64,000 bases of DNA from Burkholderia lata. Lineage in GTDB: Bacteria > Pseudomonadota > Gammaproteobacteria > Burkholderiales > Burkholderiaceae. Shown piece after piece: positions 18,754 through 28,493 of this stretch. The notes beneath the pieces are model-generated. The model did not search any database and was not told the origin of the DNA. It saw only the letters and a program-made list of their open reading frames with translations. The stretch is from contig NZ_CABVQK010000002.1 in assembly GCF_902499335.1 (NCBI RefSeq), positions 708,312-772,311 of the forward strand, in the 5' to 3' direction. Positions within the stretch are counted from its first letter, which is position 1; each line of letters starts with the position of its first letter. The position numbers were made by a program, and so were the translations under genes.

Positions 18754-19968
18754 ATGAGCGACCAACAAAACGCCGCCAGCGCGCAGCCGCAGAACAACGG
18801 CAAGCGCAAACGGATGATGACGCTGCTCGTCGCGGTCATCGTGATCGCGGCCATCGCGTATGGCCTGTACTACTTCCTCGTCGCCCGCTTCCATGAAGGG
18901 ACCGACGACGCATACGTGAACGGCAACGTCGTGCAGATCACGCCGCAAGTCACCGGCACCGTGATCGCGGTGAAGGCCGACGACACGCAGACGGTCAAGG
19001 CCGGCGATCCGCTCGTCGTGCTCGACCCTGCCGACTCGCAGGTCGCGCTGCAGCAGGCCGAAGCCAATCTCGCACAAACGGTGCGCCAGGTGCGCGGCCT
19101 GTTCGTCAACGACGACCAGTACCGCGCGCAAGTCGCGCTGCGCCAGTCCGACCTGTCGAAGGCCGAGGACGACCTCCGCCGCCGCGTGGCCGTCGCGCAG
19201 ACGGGCGCCGTGTCGCAGGAAGAAATCTCGCATGCGCGTGACGCCGTGAAGGCCGCGCAAGCATCGGTCGATGCCGCGCAACAACAACTCGCATCGAATC
19301 GCGCACTGACCGCGAACACGACGATCGCATCGCACCCGAACGTGATGGCCGCCGCTGCGAAGGTTCGCGACGCGTACCTCGCGAACGCACGTAACGTCCT
19401 GCCGGCGCCGGTCACCGGCTACGTCGCGAAACGCTCGGTGCAGGTCGGCCAGCGCGTGTCGCCGGGCAATCCGCTGATGTCGGTGGTGCCGCTGAACGCG
19501 GTGTGGGTCGATGCGAACTTCAAGGAAGTCCAGCTCAAGCACATGCGCATCGGCCAGCCGGTCGAACTGACGGCCGACATCTATGGCTCGTCGGCGGTCT
19601 ACCACGGCAAGGTTGTCGGCTTCTCTGCCGGTACGGGCTCGGCGTTCTCGCTGCTGCCGGCGCAGAACGCGACGGGTAACTGGATCAAGGTCGTGCAGCG
19701 CCTGCCGGTGCGGATCGAACTCGATCCGAAGGATCTCGCCAAGCACCCGCTGCGCATCGGCCTGTCGATGCAGGTCGACGTGGACATCAAGGACGAACGC
19801 GGCGACCAGCTCGTGAACGCGCCGAACACCGTCTACGAGACCAACGTGTTCGCGAAGTACGGCGACGAAGCCGATGCCGAAATCGCGCGCGTCATCGCCG
19901 AGAACGCAGGCGGCAACGCACCGGCGCCGGCCGCGGCGAAGTCGAACGCCGTCGCGAAGATGATGTAA
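18754..19968 (+). CDS. emrA: EmrA/HlyD-type membrane-fusion protein
   Basis: A 404-residue periplasmic adaptor. One transmembrane helix (about residues 20-42, after a KRKR motif) anchors it in the inner membrane. A split biotinyl-lipoyl domain (DAYVNGNVVQITPQVTGTVIAV and VTGYVAKRSVQVGQRVSPG) flanks a coiled-coil hairpin of about 110 residues, and a beta-barrel segment (AVWVDANFKEVQLKHMRIGQPV) follows. This order is diagnostic for EmrA. It sits between the NodT and EmrB genes. Confidence 0.93.
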   Translation: MSDQQNAASAQPQNNGKRKRMMTLLVAVIVIAAIAYGLYYFLVARFHEGTDDAYVNGNVVQITPQVTGTVIAVKADDTQTVKAGDPLVVLDPADSQVALQQAEANLAQTVRQVRGLFVNDDQYRAQVALRQSDLSKAEDDLRRRVAVAQTGAVSQEEISHARDAVKAAQASVDAAQQQLASNRALTANTTIASHPNVMAAAAKVRDAYLANARNVLPAPVTGYVAKRSVQVGQRVSPGNPLMSVVPLNAVWVDANFKEVQLKHMRIGQPVELTADIYGSSAVYHGKVVGFSAGTGSAFSLLPAQNATGNWIKVVQRLPVRIELDPKDLAKHPLRIGLSMQVDVDIKDERGDQLVNAPNTVYETNVFAKYGDEADAEIARVIAENAGGNAPAPAAAKSNAVAKMM

Positions 19969-19996
19969 CCGTTCCGACTCCGGAAAAACAACCGAC

Positions 19997-21556
19997 ATGG
20001 CACAGGCTCCTGTCTCTCACCCGCCCTTGCAGGGCGGGCAACTCGTGCTCGGGACGATCGCGGTGTCGCTCGCGGTGTTCATGAACGTGCTGGACACGTC
20101 CATCGCGAACGTCGCGATCCCGACCATCTCGGGCGACCTCGGCGTGTCATCCGACCAGGGTACGTGGGTCATTACGTCGTTCGCAGTCGCGAATGCGATC
20201 TCGGTGCCGCTGACGGGCTGGCTGACCGACCGCTTCGGTCAGGTTCGCCTGTTCCTCGCGTCGATCATCCTGTTCGTCATTTCGTCGTGGATGTGCGGAC
20301 TCGCGCCGACGCTGCCGTTCCTGCTCGCGTCGCGCGTGCTCCAGGGCGCGGTTGCGGGCCCGATGATTCCGCTGTCCCAAGCGCTCCTGCTGTCCAGCTA
20401 TCCGCGTGCCAAGGCGCCAATGGCGCTCGCGCTATGGGCGATGACGACGCTGATCGCCCCGGTTGCCGGCCCGATCCTCGGCGGCTGGATCTCGGACAAC
20501 TACTCGTGGCCGTGGATCTTCTACGTCAACATCCCGGTCGGCATCGCTGCCGCCGCCGCGACGTGGGCGATCTACCGCAATCGGGAGTCGGCCGTGCGCC
20601 GTGCGCCGATCGACGGCGTGGGCCTCGCGCTGCTGGTCATCTGGGTCGGCTCGCTGCAGATCATGCTCGACAAGGGCAAGGATCTCGACTGGTTCGCGTC
20701 GACGACCATCATCGTGCTCGCGCTGACGGCCGTCATTGCGTTCGCGTTCTTCGTCATCTGGGAATTGACCGCCGAGCACCCGGTCGTCGACCTGTCGCTG
20801 TTCCGCATGCGGAACTTCACCGGCGGCACGGTTGCGCTGTCGATCGGGTACGGCCTGTACTTCGGCAACCTCGTGCTGTTGCCGCTGTGGCTGCAGACGC
20901 AGATCGGCTACACGGCGACCGACGCCGGTCTCGTGATGGCGCCGGTCGGGCTGTTTGCCATCCTGCTGTCGCCACTCACCGGGAAGTACCTGCCACGTAC
21001 CGATCCGCGCTTCATCTCGACGGCGTCGTTCCTGACGTTTGCGCTGTGCTTCTGGATGCGCTCGCGCTACACGACGGGTGTCGACGAATGGTCGCTGACG
21101 CTGCCGACGCTCGTGCAGGGCATCGCGATGGCCGGCTTCTTCATCCCGCTGGTGTCGATCACGCTGTCCGGCCTGCCCGGCCACCGCATTCCCGCGGCCT
21201 CGGGCCTGTCGAACTTCGTGCGGATCATGTGCGGCGGCATCGGCACGTCGATCTTCCAGACGGCCTGGGACCATCGCAACAACTTCCATCACGCGCAGCT
21301 GGTCGAGCAGACGAACGTCTACAACCCGACGTTCAACCAGGCCGTCACGCAGATGGGCAACCTCGGGCTGACGCAGGACCAGGCGCACGGGCTGATCAAC
21401 AATATGGCCACGCAGCAGGCCGCCCAGCTCGGCGTGAACGACCTGTTCTACATCTCGGCGGCCATCTTCGTGCTGCTGATCGGGCTGATCTGGATCACGA
21501 AGCCCGAGCGCTCGGGTGGCGGCGATGCAGGTGCCGCAGCATCGGCTGCGCACTGA
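19997..21556 (+). CDS. emrB: EmrB-type multidrug MFS transporter (DHA2 family, 14 helices)
   Basis: A 519-residue proton-driven drug exporter. The first helix carries the DHA2 motif FMNVLDTSIANVAIPTISG; motif A (GWLTDRFGQVRLF) and motif C (GPILGGWISDNYSWPWIFYVNIPVG) are present, and the hydrophobic profile fits 14 helices. Together with the upstream adaptor and outer-membrane factor it makes a pump spanning both membranes. A strong terminator follows 22 bases later, so marR-nodT-emrA-emrB is probably one unit, possibly with an internal promoter after marR. Confidence 0.95.
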   Translation: MAQAPVSHPPLQGGQLVLGTIAVSLAVFMNVLDTSIANVAIPTISGDLGVSSDQGTWVITSFAVANAISVPLTGWLTDRFGQVRLFLASIILFVISSWMCGLAPTLPFLLASRVLQGAVAGPMIPLSQALLLSSYPRAKAPMALALWAMTTLIAPVAGPILGGWISDNYSWPWIFYVNIPVGIAAAAATWAIYRNRESAVRRAPIDGVGLALLVIWVGSLQIMLDKGKDLDWFASTTIIVLALTAVIAFAFFVIWELTAEHPVVDLSLFRMRNFTGGTVALSIGYGLYFGNLVLLPLWLQTQIGYTATDAGLVMAPVGLFAILLSPLTGKYLPRTDPRFISTASFLTFALCFWMRSRYTTGVDEWSLTLPTLVQGIAMAGFFIPLVSITLSGLPGHRIPAASGLSNFVRIMCGGIGTSIFQTAWDHRNNFHHAQLVEQTNVYNPTFNQAVTQMGNLGLTQDQAHGLINNMATQQAAQLGVNDLFYISAAIFVLLIGLIWITKPERSGGGDAGAAASAAH

Positions 21557-21577
21557 ACACGCAGCCCGAACGCAAAC

Positions 21578-21607
21578 AAAAAGCCCGGTCGACCGACCGG
21601 GCTTTTT
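21578..21607 (+). terminator. Bidirectional terminator between emrB and truB
   Basis: Perfect 13-bp arms AAAAAGCCCGGTC / GACCGGGCTTTTT around GACC. It has U tracts in both directions and so can end both converging transcripts. Confidence 0.9.
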
Positions 21608-21640
21608 TTATTCCGACGGGCTCGCGCTCGCGCGGCTGCG

Positions 21641-22573
21641 TCAGGCCGCCGTGACGACGAGCCGCTCCGGCGCCAGTACGCCGCTCGCCTTGCGAGCCAC
21701 GCCCAGCAGCCGGGTTGCGTCATAGACGCGCACGCGCTCGCCGTCGGCCGCGTCGATCGGGTCGAGCGCCGACAGCGGCAGACGCTGGCCGTGCAGGAAC
21801 CGCTTCGCGCTGGTTTCATCGAGACGAACCAGCGGAAACGTCGACAGCAACGCGTCGACCGGCTGGAGCCACGCATCGCGCGACGCTTCGTCGGCATCGG
21901 ACAGCGCATCGAGCGTCACCGCATGCTCGAGCGTCAGCGCACCGACGCCCGTGCGACGCAGCATCGTCAGATGCGCACCACAACCGAGCAGCTCGCCGAT
22001 ATCCTCCGCCAGCGTGCGCACGTACGTACCCTTGGTGCAGGTCACGCGAAACGTCACGTCAGGCAGGTTGCACGCGAGCAGGTCGAGTGCGAGGATCGTC
22101 ACGTTGCGGCCCTCACGCTCGACGGTCTGCCCCGCGCGCGCATATTCGTACAGCGGCTTGCCGTCGCGCTTGAGCGCCGAATACATCGGCGGCACCTGCA
22201 CGATCTCGCCGGTAAAGCGCACGAGCGCGGCTTCCACCGCCGCGCGGTCGCATTCCACGGGCCGCGTGTCGATCACCTCGCCTTCCGCGTCGCCGGTGGC
22301 CGTACGCTGGCCGAGACGCATCGTCGCTTCGTAGGTCTTGTCCGCTTCAAGCAGATCCTGCGAGAACTTCGTCGCCTCGCCGAAGCACAGCGGCAGCAGG
22401 CCCGAAGCCAGCGGATCGAGCGTGCCGGTGTGACCGGCTTTCTTCGCGAGCAGCAGGCGCTTCGCGCGAATCAGCGCGTCGTTGCTCGACAGGCCGACCG
22501 GCTTGTCGAGCAGGAGGACGCCGTCCAGCACGCGCCGGGGTACGCGCGGACGTTGGGGTGCTGCAGTCGTCAT
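21641..22573 (-). CDS. truB: tRNA pseudouridine(55) synthase TruB
   Basis: A 310-residue enzyme that makes pseudouridine 55 in the T-loop of tRNAs. The catalytic motif HTGTLDPLASGLLP holds Asp53. The family start KPxGxSSNDAL (residues 24-34) is present, as is a C-terminal PUA-like segment (RVYDATRLLGVAR). The start at 22573 lies 13 bases after the rbfA stop codon; an upstream in-frame ATG would overlap rbfA. It is the last gene of the rimP operon. Confidence 0.95.
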   Translation of the reverse strand: MTTAAPQRPRVPRRVLDGVLLLDKPVGLSSNDALIRAKRLLLAKKAGHTGTLDPLASGLLPLCFGEATKFSQDLLEADKTYEATMRLGQRTATGDAEGEVIDTRPVECDRAAVEAALVRFTGEIVQVPPMYSALKRDGKPLYEYARAGQTVEREGRNVTILALDLLACNLPDVTFRVTCTKGTYVRTLAEDIGELLGCGAHLTMLRRTGVGALTLEHAVTLDALSDADEASRDAWLQPVDALLSTFPLVRLDETSAKRFLHGQRLPLSALDPIDAADGERVRVYDATRLLGVARKASGVLAPERLVVTAA

Positions 22574-22586
22574 AGGCCGGTCGAGC

Positions 22587-22985
22587 TCAGTCGTCCTTGG
22601 TGGCCGCGTCGGCCTCGTCGTCGTCCTTGGCACGCGTCGAGTTCGCTTCCTTGATCAGGCGCGACATTTCCACGGCCTTCTCGATCGTCTGGTCGTAGTG
22701 GAAATGCAGCGTCGGCACCGTATGAATGTGCAGGCGCTTGAACAGCAGGTTGTGCAAGTGACCCGACGCGTGGTTCAGCGCTTCCTGCGTCTTGGCCGGA
22801 TCGCCGGTCAACGCGGTGAAGTAGACCTTCGCGTGTGCGTAATCCGGCGTGAGTTCCACGCTCTGGATGGTCACGATGCCGATGCGCGGATCCTTGACCT
22901 CGCGCATGATGAGTTCGGACAGATCGCGCTGAATCTGGTCAGCGATCTGCACGTTACGATTGGGGGAAGTACGTTTCCTGGACAT
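22587..22985 (-). CDS. rbfA: Ribosome-binding factor A
   Basis: A 132-residue KH-fold protein needed for 30S maturation and 16S 5'-end processing. The family signatures are visible: [24 protein letters not shown] near the N-terminus, and [24 protein letters not shown]. An acidic tail ([12 protein letters not shown]) closes it. It lies between infB and truB, 114 bases after the infB stop. Confidence 0.95.
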   Translation of the reverse strand: MSRKRTSPNRNVQIADQIQRDLSELIMREVKDPRIGIVTIQSVELTPDYAHAKVYFTALTGDPAKTQEALNHASGHLHNLLFKRLHIHTVPTLHFHYDQTIEKAVEMSRLIKEANSTRAKDDDEADAATKDD

Positions 22986-23099
22986 GATCGATCCGTGATC
23001 CGTTTATCAGGATAAAGCGGCGGCCAGTGTTGGCACGCCACCATGAAAATGGGCGGGACAGGCCCAAGCCTGCCCCGCCCATGAGCCGATGCGCGAGGG

Positions 23100-26039
23100 T
23101 TACAGCGTACGCGCGACTTCGGTCACTTCGAAGACTTCGAACTGGTCGCCTTCGATGACGTCGTTGAAGTTCTTCACCGACATACCGCACTCGAAGCCTT
23201 GCTTCACTTCCTTCACGTCGTCCTTGAAGCGCTTCAGCGATTCGAGTTCGCCCGTGAAGATCACGACGTTGTTGCGCAGCACGCGAACCGACGACGAGCG
23301 CTTGACGATACCGTCCGTGACCATACAGCCTGCAACCGTGCCGACCTTCGGCACCTTGAAGACCTGGCGCACCTCGACCATGCCGGTGATGACTTCGCGC
23401 TTCTCCGGCGCGAGCATGCCCGACATTGCCGCCTTCACCTCATCCACTGCGTCATAGATGATGTTGTAGTAGCGGATGTCGATGCCGTTCGACTCGGCCA
23501 GCTTGCGTGCCTGTGCATCCGCACGCGTGTTGAAGCCGATGATGACCGCCTTCGATGCCGTTGCGAGGTTGACGTCGTTTTCGCTGATGCCACCCACCGC
23601 GCTGTGCACGATCTGCACGCGCACTTCGTCGGTCGACAGCTTGAGCAGCGACTGCACGAGTGCTTCCTGCGAGCCCTGCACGTCCGCCTTGATGATGAGC
23701 GGCAGGTTCTGCACTTCGCCTTCGCCCATCTGCTCGAGCATGCTTTCCAGCTTCGCGGCCTGCTGCTTCGCAAGCTTGACGTCGCGGAACTTGCCCTGAC
23801 GGAACAGCGCGATTTCACGCGCCTTGCGCTCGTCCGGCAGCACGATCACTTCTTCGCCCGCACCCGGCACTTCCGACAGACCCTGGATTTCGACCGGGAT
23901 CGACGGGCCGGCTTCCTTCGTCGGCTTGCCGTTCTCGTCGAGCATCGCACGCACGCGGCCGTAGGCCGTACCCGCCAGCACGATGTCGCCGCGGTTCAGC
24001 GTACCGGACTGCACGAGGATCGTCGCGACCGGGCCCTTGCCCTTGTCGAGCTTCGCTTCGATCACGATACCCTTGGCCGGCGCTTCGACCGGTGCCTTCA
24101 GTTCCAGCACTTCGGCTTGCAGCAGCACGTTCTCGAGCAGATCGTCGATACCTGCGCCCGTCTTGGCCGACACTGCCACGAACGGCGAATCGCCACCGTA
24201 TTCTTCCGGCACGACGCTTTCCGCGACCAGCTCCTGCTTGACGCGATCGGGGTTCGCATCCGGCTTGTCGATCTTGTTGATCGCGACGACGATCGGCACG
24301 CCACCCGCCTTCGCGTGGGCGATTGCTTCCTTCGTCTGCGGCATCACGCCGTCGTCGGCCGCCACCACCAGCACCACGATGTCGGTCGCCTTCGCGCCGC
24401 GTGCACGCATTGCCGTGAACGCTTCGTGACCCGGCGTATCGAGGAACGTGATGACGCCACGCGGCGTGTCGACGTGATACGCGCCGATGTGCTGCGTAAT
24501 GCCGCCCGCTTCGCCCGCGGCAACCTTAGCGCGGCGGATGTGGTCGAGCAGCGAGGTCTTGCCGTGGTCGACGTGACCCATCACCGTGACGACCGGCGGA
24601 CGCGGCAGTTGCTCTGCGTCGGTAGCGGTTTCGCCTACGACGAGCAACGCTTCCGGATCGTCCAGCTTCGCGGCAACCGCGCGATGGCCCAGTTCCTCGA
24701 CGATGATCATCGCCGTTTCCTGGTCCAGCACCTGGTTGATCGTGACCATCTGGCCCATCTTCATCATCACCTTGATGACTTCGGAGGCCTTGATCGACAT
24801 CTTGTGCGCGAGATCGGCAACCGAAACGGTTTCCGGCACGTGCACTTCACGGACGATCGGCTCGGTCGGCGCCTGGAACGACGATGCGCTGTCCTGGTGA
24901 CGGCCGCGACCCTTCGGGCCGCCGCGCCAGCCGCGGTCGACACCGCCACTCGAATCGCCGCGCGTCTTGATGCCGCGACGCTTCGCTGCGTCGTCCTGCC
25001 AGCCGCTCTTGCCTGCGCCCGGCTTCTTGTTGCGGTCGCCCGCGCCTGCCGGTGCCTGCGTCGTTGCCGGTGCTGCACCGCCAGCCGGCTTCTTCACCGC
25101 CGGACGCGCCTGCGCGCCTTCCGGCTTCGCCGGCTTGTGCAGCGTGCCCTTCGCTTCGGCCGGCTTCGGCGGCTCGACCGGCTTCGGCGGCTCGACTGCC
25201 TTGACCACGGCCTTGCGCGGCGTGTTCATCATTTCGCGAATCGCACGCGCTTCGGCTTCTGCCGCCGCACGGCGCTTGCTGATCTCTTCCTGCTCGGCGC
25301 GCGCCTTGTCCGCCGCCTCGCGGGCAGCGTCTTCAGCCTTCTTCGCCGCTTCGCGCTGTGCCGCACGTTCGGCGGCTGCGCGTGCTTCGTCCTGCGCGGA
25401 CTGTGCAGTCGCCGCTTCCTGTTCGGAAGCAGCAGCCTGCTGTGCGGCCGCCTGCTGCTGCGCGGCTGCCTGCTGCTGCGCCGCAGCAGCTTCGGCCACG
25501 GCACGCTTCGCCGCTGCCTCTTCCTCGGCGCGACGGCGCTCGGCTTCAGCCGCTTCCTCGCGGGCACGGCGCTCCGATTCCTCGCGCTCGAGGCGTTCCT
25601 GACGCTCGCGCAGTTCCTGCGCCTGCTTCTCGAGCAGCTCGGCCTCGCGGCGCGCTTCTTCTTCGCGACGCTTCAGTTCTGCATCGTCGTCCGCTTCGGC
25701 GACCTGCGCCTGACCCTGTTCCGCACCCTCGCTCACGTCGTCGCGCTTGACGAACGTACGCTTCTTGCGGACCTCGACCTGAATGGTGCGAGCCTTGCCC
25801 GTCGCGTCAGATTGCTTGATCTCCGACGTATGCTTGCGGGTCAGCGTGATCTTGCGCTTGTCGCCGTCGGTTGCGCCGTGCGACTTGCGCAAATGATCGA
25901 GCAGACGCGCCTTGTCCGTTTCGGACAGCGCATCGTCTTCACTCGCTTTCTGGACGCCCGCTGCCTGCAGCTGTTCGAGCAGCACACCAGCAGGCATTTT
26001 CAGTTCCGCGGCAAATTGGGCTACGTTGTTACTCGCCAT
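23100..26039 (-). CDS. infB: Translation initiation factor IF-2
   Basis: A 979-residue GTPase that places fMet-tRNA on the 30S subunit. The N-terminal IF2 domain ([24 protein letters not shown]) leads to about 300 residues of low-complexity Arg/Glu/Ala-rich helix and a Pro/Lys linker. The second N-domain ([25 protein letters not shown]) and G domain follow, with [21 protein letters not shown] and NKIDK intact, then domains II-IV. The long charged linker is typical for beta-proteobacteria. It sits between nusA and rbfA. Confidence 0.97.
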   Translation of the reverse strand: MASNNVAQFAAELKMPAGVLLEQLQAAGVQKASEDDALSETDKARLLDHLRKSHGATDGDKRKITLTRKHTSEIKQSDATGKARTIQVEVRKKRTFVKRDDVSEGAEQGQAQVAEADDDAELKRREEEARREAELLEKQAQELRERQERLEREESERRAREEAAEAERRRAEEEAAAKRAVAEAAAAQQQAAAQQQAAAQQAAASEQEAATAQSAQDEARAAAERAAQREAAKKAEDAAREAADKARAEQEEISKRRAAAEAEARAIREMMNTPRKAVVKAVEPPKPVEPPKPAEAKGTLHKPAKPEGAQARPAVKKPAGGAAPATTQAPAGAGDRNKKPGAGKSGWQDDAAKRRGIKTRGDSSGGVDRGWRGGPKGRGRHQDSASSFQAPTEPIVREVHVPETVSVADLAHKMSIKASEVIKVMMKMGQMVTINQVLDQETAMIIVEELGHRAVAAKLDDPEALLVVGETATDAEQLPRPPVVTVMGHVDHGKTSLLDHIRRAKVAAGEAGGITQHIGAYHVDTPRGVITFLDTPGHEAFTAMRARGAKATDIVVLVVAADDGVMPQTKEAIAHAKAGGVPIVVAINKIDKPDANPDRVKQELVAESVVPEEYGGDSPFVAVSAKTGAGIDDLLENVLLQAEVLELKAPVEAPAKGIVIEAKLDKGKGPVATILVQSGTLNRGDIVLAGTAYGRVRAMLDENGKPTKEAGPSIPVEIQGLSEVPGAGEEVIVLPDERKAREIALFRQGKFRDVKLAKQQAAKLESMLEQMGEGEVQNLPLIIKADVQGSQEALVQSLLKLSTDEVRVQIVHSAVGGISENDVNLATASKAVIIGFNTRADAQARKLAESNGIDIRYYNIIYDAVDEVKAAMSGMLAPEKREVITGMVEVRQVFKVPKVGTVAGCMVTDGIVKRSSSVRVLRNNVVIFTGELESLKRFKDDVKEVKQGFECGMSVKNFNDVIEGDQFEVFEVTEVARTL

Positions 26040-26130
26040 TCATTCCTCTTAGTGCAAGGACCGATTCCTTGCGGTTAGCATCGGGTCAGGCCATACGGCC
26101 GCCATCAAATCAGTGCGCCATGGTCATTTC

Positions 26131-27606
26131 TCACTGGAACCAATGTTCACGTGCTTTCATGATCAACGCCTTAGCGGCATCCTCTTCCATCCCGGTCATG
26201 TCGACCAGTTCGTCCACAGCCAGCTCGGCGAGATCGTCGCGCGTGGCTACACCGTGTTCGGCCAGCTTCGCGAGCAGCTCCGGCGTCATGCCGTCGAGGC
26301 TCTTGAGATCCAGCGCTGCGTTCTCGACCTTTTCTTCGTTCGCGATCGCCATCGTCAACAGTGCGTCGCGTGCGCGGTTGCGCAGTTCGTGCACGGTGTC
26401 CTCGTCGAACGCTTCGATTTCGAGCATTTCGTTGAGCGGCACGTACGCGATTTCTTCGAGGCTCGTGAAGCCTTCGTCGATCAGGATGTCGGCAACTTCT
26501 TCGTCGACGTCGAGACGCGCCATGAACAGCGCACGCAGCCGGTCGCGCTCTTCACCCTGCTTCAGGGCGGATTCGTCCGGCGTCATGATGTTGATCTGCC
26601 AGCCGGTCAGTTCGCCGGCAAGGCGAACGTTCTGACCACTGCGGCCGATCGCGACAGCCAGCTCGTTCTCGTCGACGACGACGTCCATCGAGTGCTTTTC
26701 TTCATCGACGACAATCGACTGAACAGCTGCCGGCGCGAGCGCGCCGATCACGAACTGGGCGGGATCCTCCGACCATAGCACGATGTCGATGTTTTCGCCA
26801 CCGAGCTCGTTGCGCACGGCCTGCACGCGGGAACCGCGGATGCCGACGCAGGTGCCGATCGGATCGATCCGCTTGTCGTACGCGATGACGCCGATCTTCG
26901 CGCGCACGCCCGGGTCGCGGGCAGCCGCCTTGATCTCGAGCAGGCCCTGCTCGATTTCCGGCACTTCCATCTCGAACAGCTTCATCAGGAATTCGGGCGC
27001 CGTACGCGACAGCTCGATCTGCGGGCCGCGCGCGGTACGGTCGACCTTCGCGATGTACGCACGCACGCGGTCGCCCACGCGCAGGTTTTCCTTCGGGATC
27101 AGCTGATCGCGGCGCAGCAGCGCCTCGACACGGCCCGATTCAACGATGAAGTTGCCCTTGTCGAGGCGCTTCACCGTACCCGTCATGATCTTTTCACCAC
27201 GCTCGAGGTAGTCGTTCAGGATCTGCTCGCGCTCCGCGTCGCGCACCTTCTGCAGGATCACCTGCTTCGCGGCCTGCGCGCCAATGCGACCGAATTCGAT
27301 CGACGGAACGGGTTCCTCGACATACTCGCCGACTTCGACGTCGGCATTCTGTTCACGTGCCTCGAACAGCAGGATCTCGCGATCCGGCTCCTGCAAGCCT
27401 GCCTCGTCGGGCACGACGAGCCAGCGACGGAAGGTTTCGTGCTCGCCGCTTTCGCGATCGATATGGACGCGGATTTCGGCGCCTTCGTCGAACAGCTTCT
27501 TGGAAGCGGACGCGAGCGCAGCCTCGAGGGCGCCCAGCACCACATCCTTGTCGACGTTTTTCTCGCGCGCCAGCGCATCCACCAGCATCAACACTTCGCG
27601 ACTCAT
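26131..27606 (-). CDS. nusA: Transcription termination/antitermination factor NusA
   Basis: A 491-residue RNA-polymerase-binding protein that modulates pausing and intrinsic termination. Domains in order: N-terminal domain binding polymerase, S1 (about residues 130-200), two KH domains (with the [22 protein letters not shown] motif), and two C-terminal acidic repeats (about residues 365-490), as in E. coli NusA. Its ATG overlaps the rimP stop by one base (TAATG), so the two are translationally coupled. A terminator in the leader of this operon could be a target of NusA itself. Confidence 0.96.
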   Translation of the reverse strand: MSREVLMLVDALAREKNVDKDVVLGALEAALASASKKLFDEGAEIRVHIDRESGEHETFRRWLVVPDEAGLQEPDREILLFEAREQNADVEVGEYVEEPVPSIEFGRIGAQAAKQVILQKVRDAEREQILNDYLERGEKIMTGTVKRLDKGNFIVESGRVEALLRRDQLIPKENLRVGDRVRAYIAKVDRTARGPQIELSRTAPEFLMKLFEMEVPEIEQGLLEIKAAARDPGVRAKIGVIAYDKRIDPIGTCVGIRGSRVQAVRNELGGENIDIVLWSEDPAQFVIGALAPAAVQSIVVDEEKHSMDVVVDENELAVAIGRSGQNVRLAGELTGWQINIMTPDESALKQGEERDRLRALFMARLDVDEEVADILIDEGFTSLEEIAYVPLNEMLEIEAFDEDTVHELRNRARDALLTMAIANEEKVENAALDLKSLDGMTPELLAKLAEHGVATRDDLAELAVDELVDMTGMEEDAAKALIMKAREHWFQ

Positions 27607-28064
27607 TATTTGCGGCTCCTAAAGTCAACTTGCGGAATCAGGCGGGCTTTGTCGATATCGGCCAGCGTGAAATCCAGCATGGCCGCCTCGCCCTTCTTCC
27701 TCTCAAATTCCAAACCGATCGTTTCGCCATTCGGCGCGTGCAGAATGCCCCGGTACGTCTTGCGCCCGTCCAGCGGCTTTTTCAAGGTCACGGAAACTTC
27801 GCTGCCGGCGAAGCGCTCGAAGTCGGCCAGCTTCTTCAACGGGCGGTCGAGCCCCGGGGACGAGACTTCGAGCCGTTCGTAATCGATGTTTTCGACCGTC
27901 AAGACGTGCTGGAGCTGACGCGTGACCTTTTCGCAATCTTCGAGCGAGATGCCGGCAGGCTGATCGATGTAGATGCAAAGCATGCCGCGCCCGGTGCGCT
28001 CGAGATCCACCAGCTCGTAGCCGAGCCCGGTGACCGTGGTTTCTATCAGTTCCGTCAGTTGCAC
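27606..28064 (-). CDS. rimP: Ribosome maturation factor RimP
   Basis: A 152-residue protein required for 30S subunit assembly. The N-terminal signature '[37 protein letters not shown]' and the C-terminal Sm-like segment with '[10 protein letters not shown]' are both intact. It is the first gene of the rimP-nusA-infB-rbfA-truB unit; a consensus promoter lies about 190 bases upstream. Confidence 0.95.
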   Translation of the reverse strand: MQLTELIETTVTGLGYELVDLERTGRGMLCIYIDQPAGISLEDCEKVTRQLQHVLTVENIDYERLEVSSPGLDRPLKKLADFERFAGSEVSVTLKKPLDGRKTYRGILHAPNGETIGLEFERKKGEAAMLDFTLADIDKARLIPQVDFRSRK

Positions 28065-28166
28065 TGTGTCCTCTCAGGTGTTCGCGCCCGCCGCTCGCGA
28101 TTCACCCGCGGGCGCGCGCCTTAGCCGGCGCAGGAAGCGCTACCCGAGATGCCTAACCGTTTCAGC

Positions 28167-28191
28167 AAAAAAAAATGGGCGGAACGCCCAT
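28167..28191 (-). terminator. Leader terminator (attenuator or small-RNA end) upstream of rimP
   Basis: On the minus strand the stem ATGGGCG / CGCCCAT with a TTC loop is followed by eight to nine U. It lies downstream of the promoter at 28252-28280 and upstream of rimP, so every transcript for rimP-nusA-infB must read through it. Confidence 0.8.
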
Positions 28192-28251
28192 CTTCTTACT
28201 GGTGGTCGCACCTGAGCCGCACATTGAATCCGTACGCCCAGCGACTCCGCG

Positions 28252-28280
28252 ATTATAGCGATTTTTGGCGCAAACGCCAA
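28252..28280 (-). promoter_or_regulatory. Sigma-70 promoter of the rimP operon
   Basis: On the minus strand, TTGGCG (-35, 28280-28275), a spacer of exactly 17 bases and TATAAT (-10, 28257-28252). The expected start of transcription is near 28245. Confidence 0.8.
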
Positions 28281-28493
28281 GCCAGCCGGTAAAAGCAGCG
28301 TGTCGCCTGCCTTTACGGGCTCAAAAATGCGAAATCGGGCTGCTCGATCGACCGGCGCCATCGTGGCGCGCCGGAGATCGGTTATGTCGGCGGCCATGCA
28401 GCGCCGCGTGACATATATACAGTCGAAAGCAATAAACGCAATGCCTTGCGCCGACAAGGCCAGCCGGCAGCCTTGCGCCGCGCGTCCGAATGC

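Larger units (their letters stand above)
28065..28493. other. Leader region of the rimP-nusA-infB operon
   Basis: No gene is visible in these 430 bases. They hold a consensus promoter (28252-28280) directed at rimP and a strong terminator (28167-28191) about 55-80 bases downstream of it. The remaining 100 bases to rimP and the 210 bases to the rluB end show nothing recognisable. No tRNA gene is present here, unlike the metY gene ahead of E. coli rimP. Confidence 0.7.
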
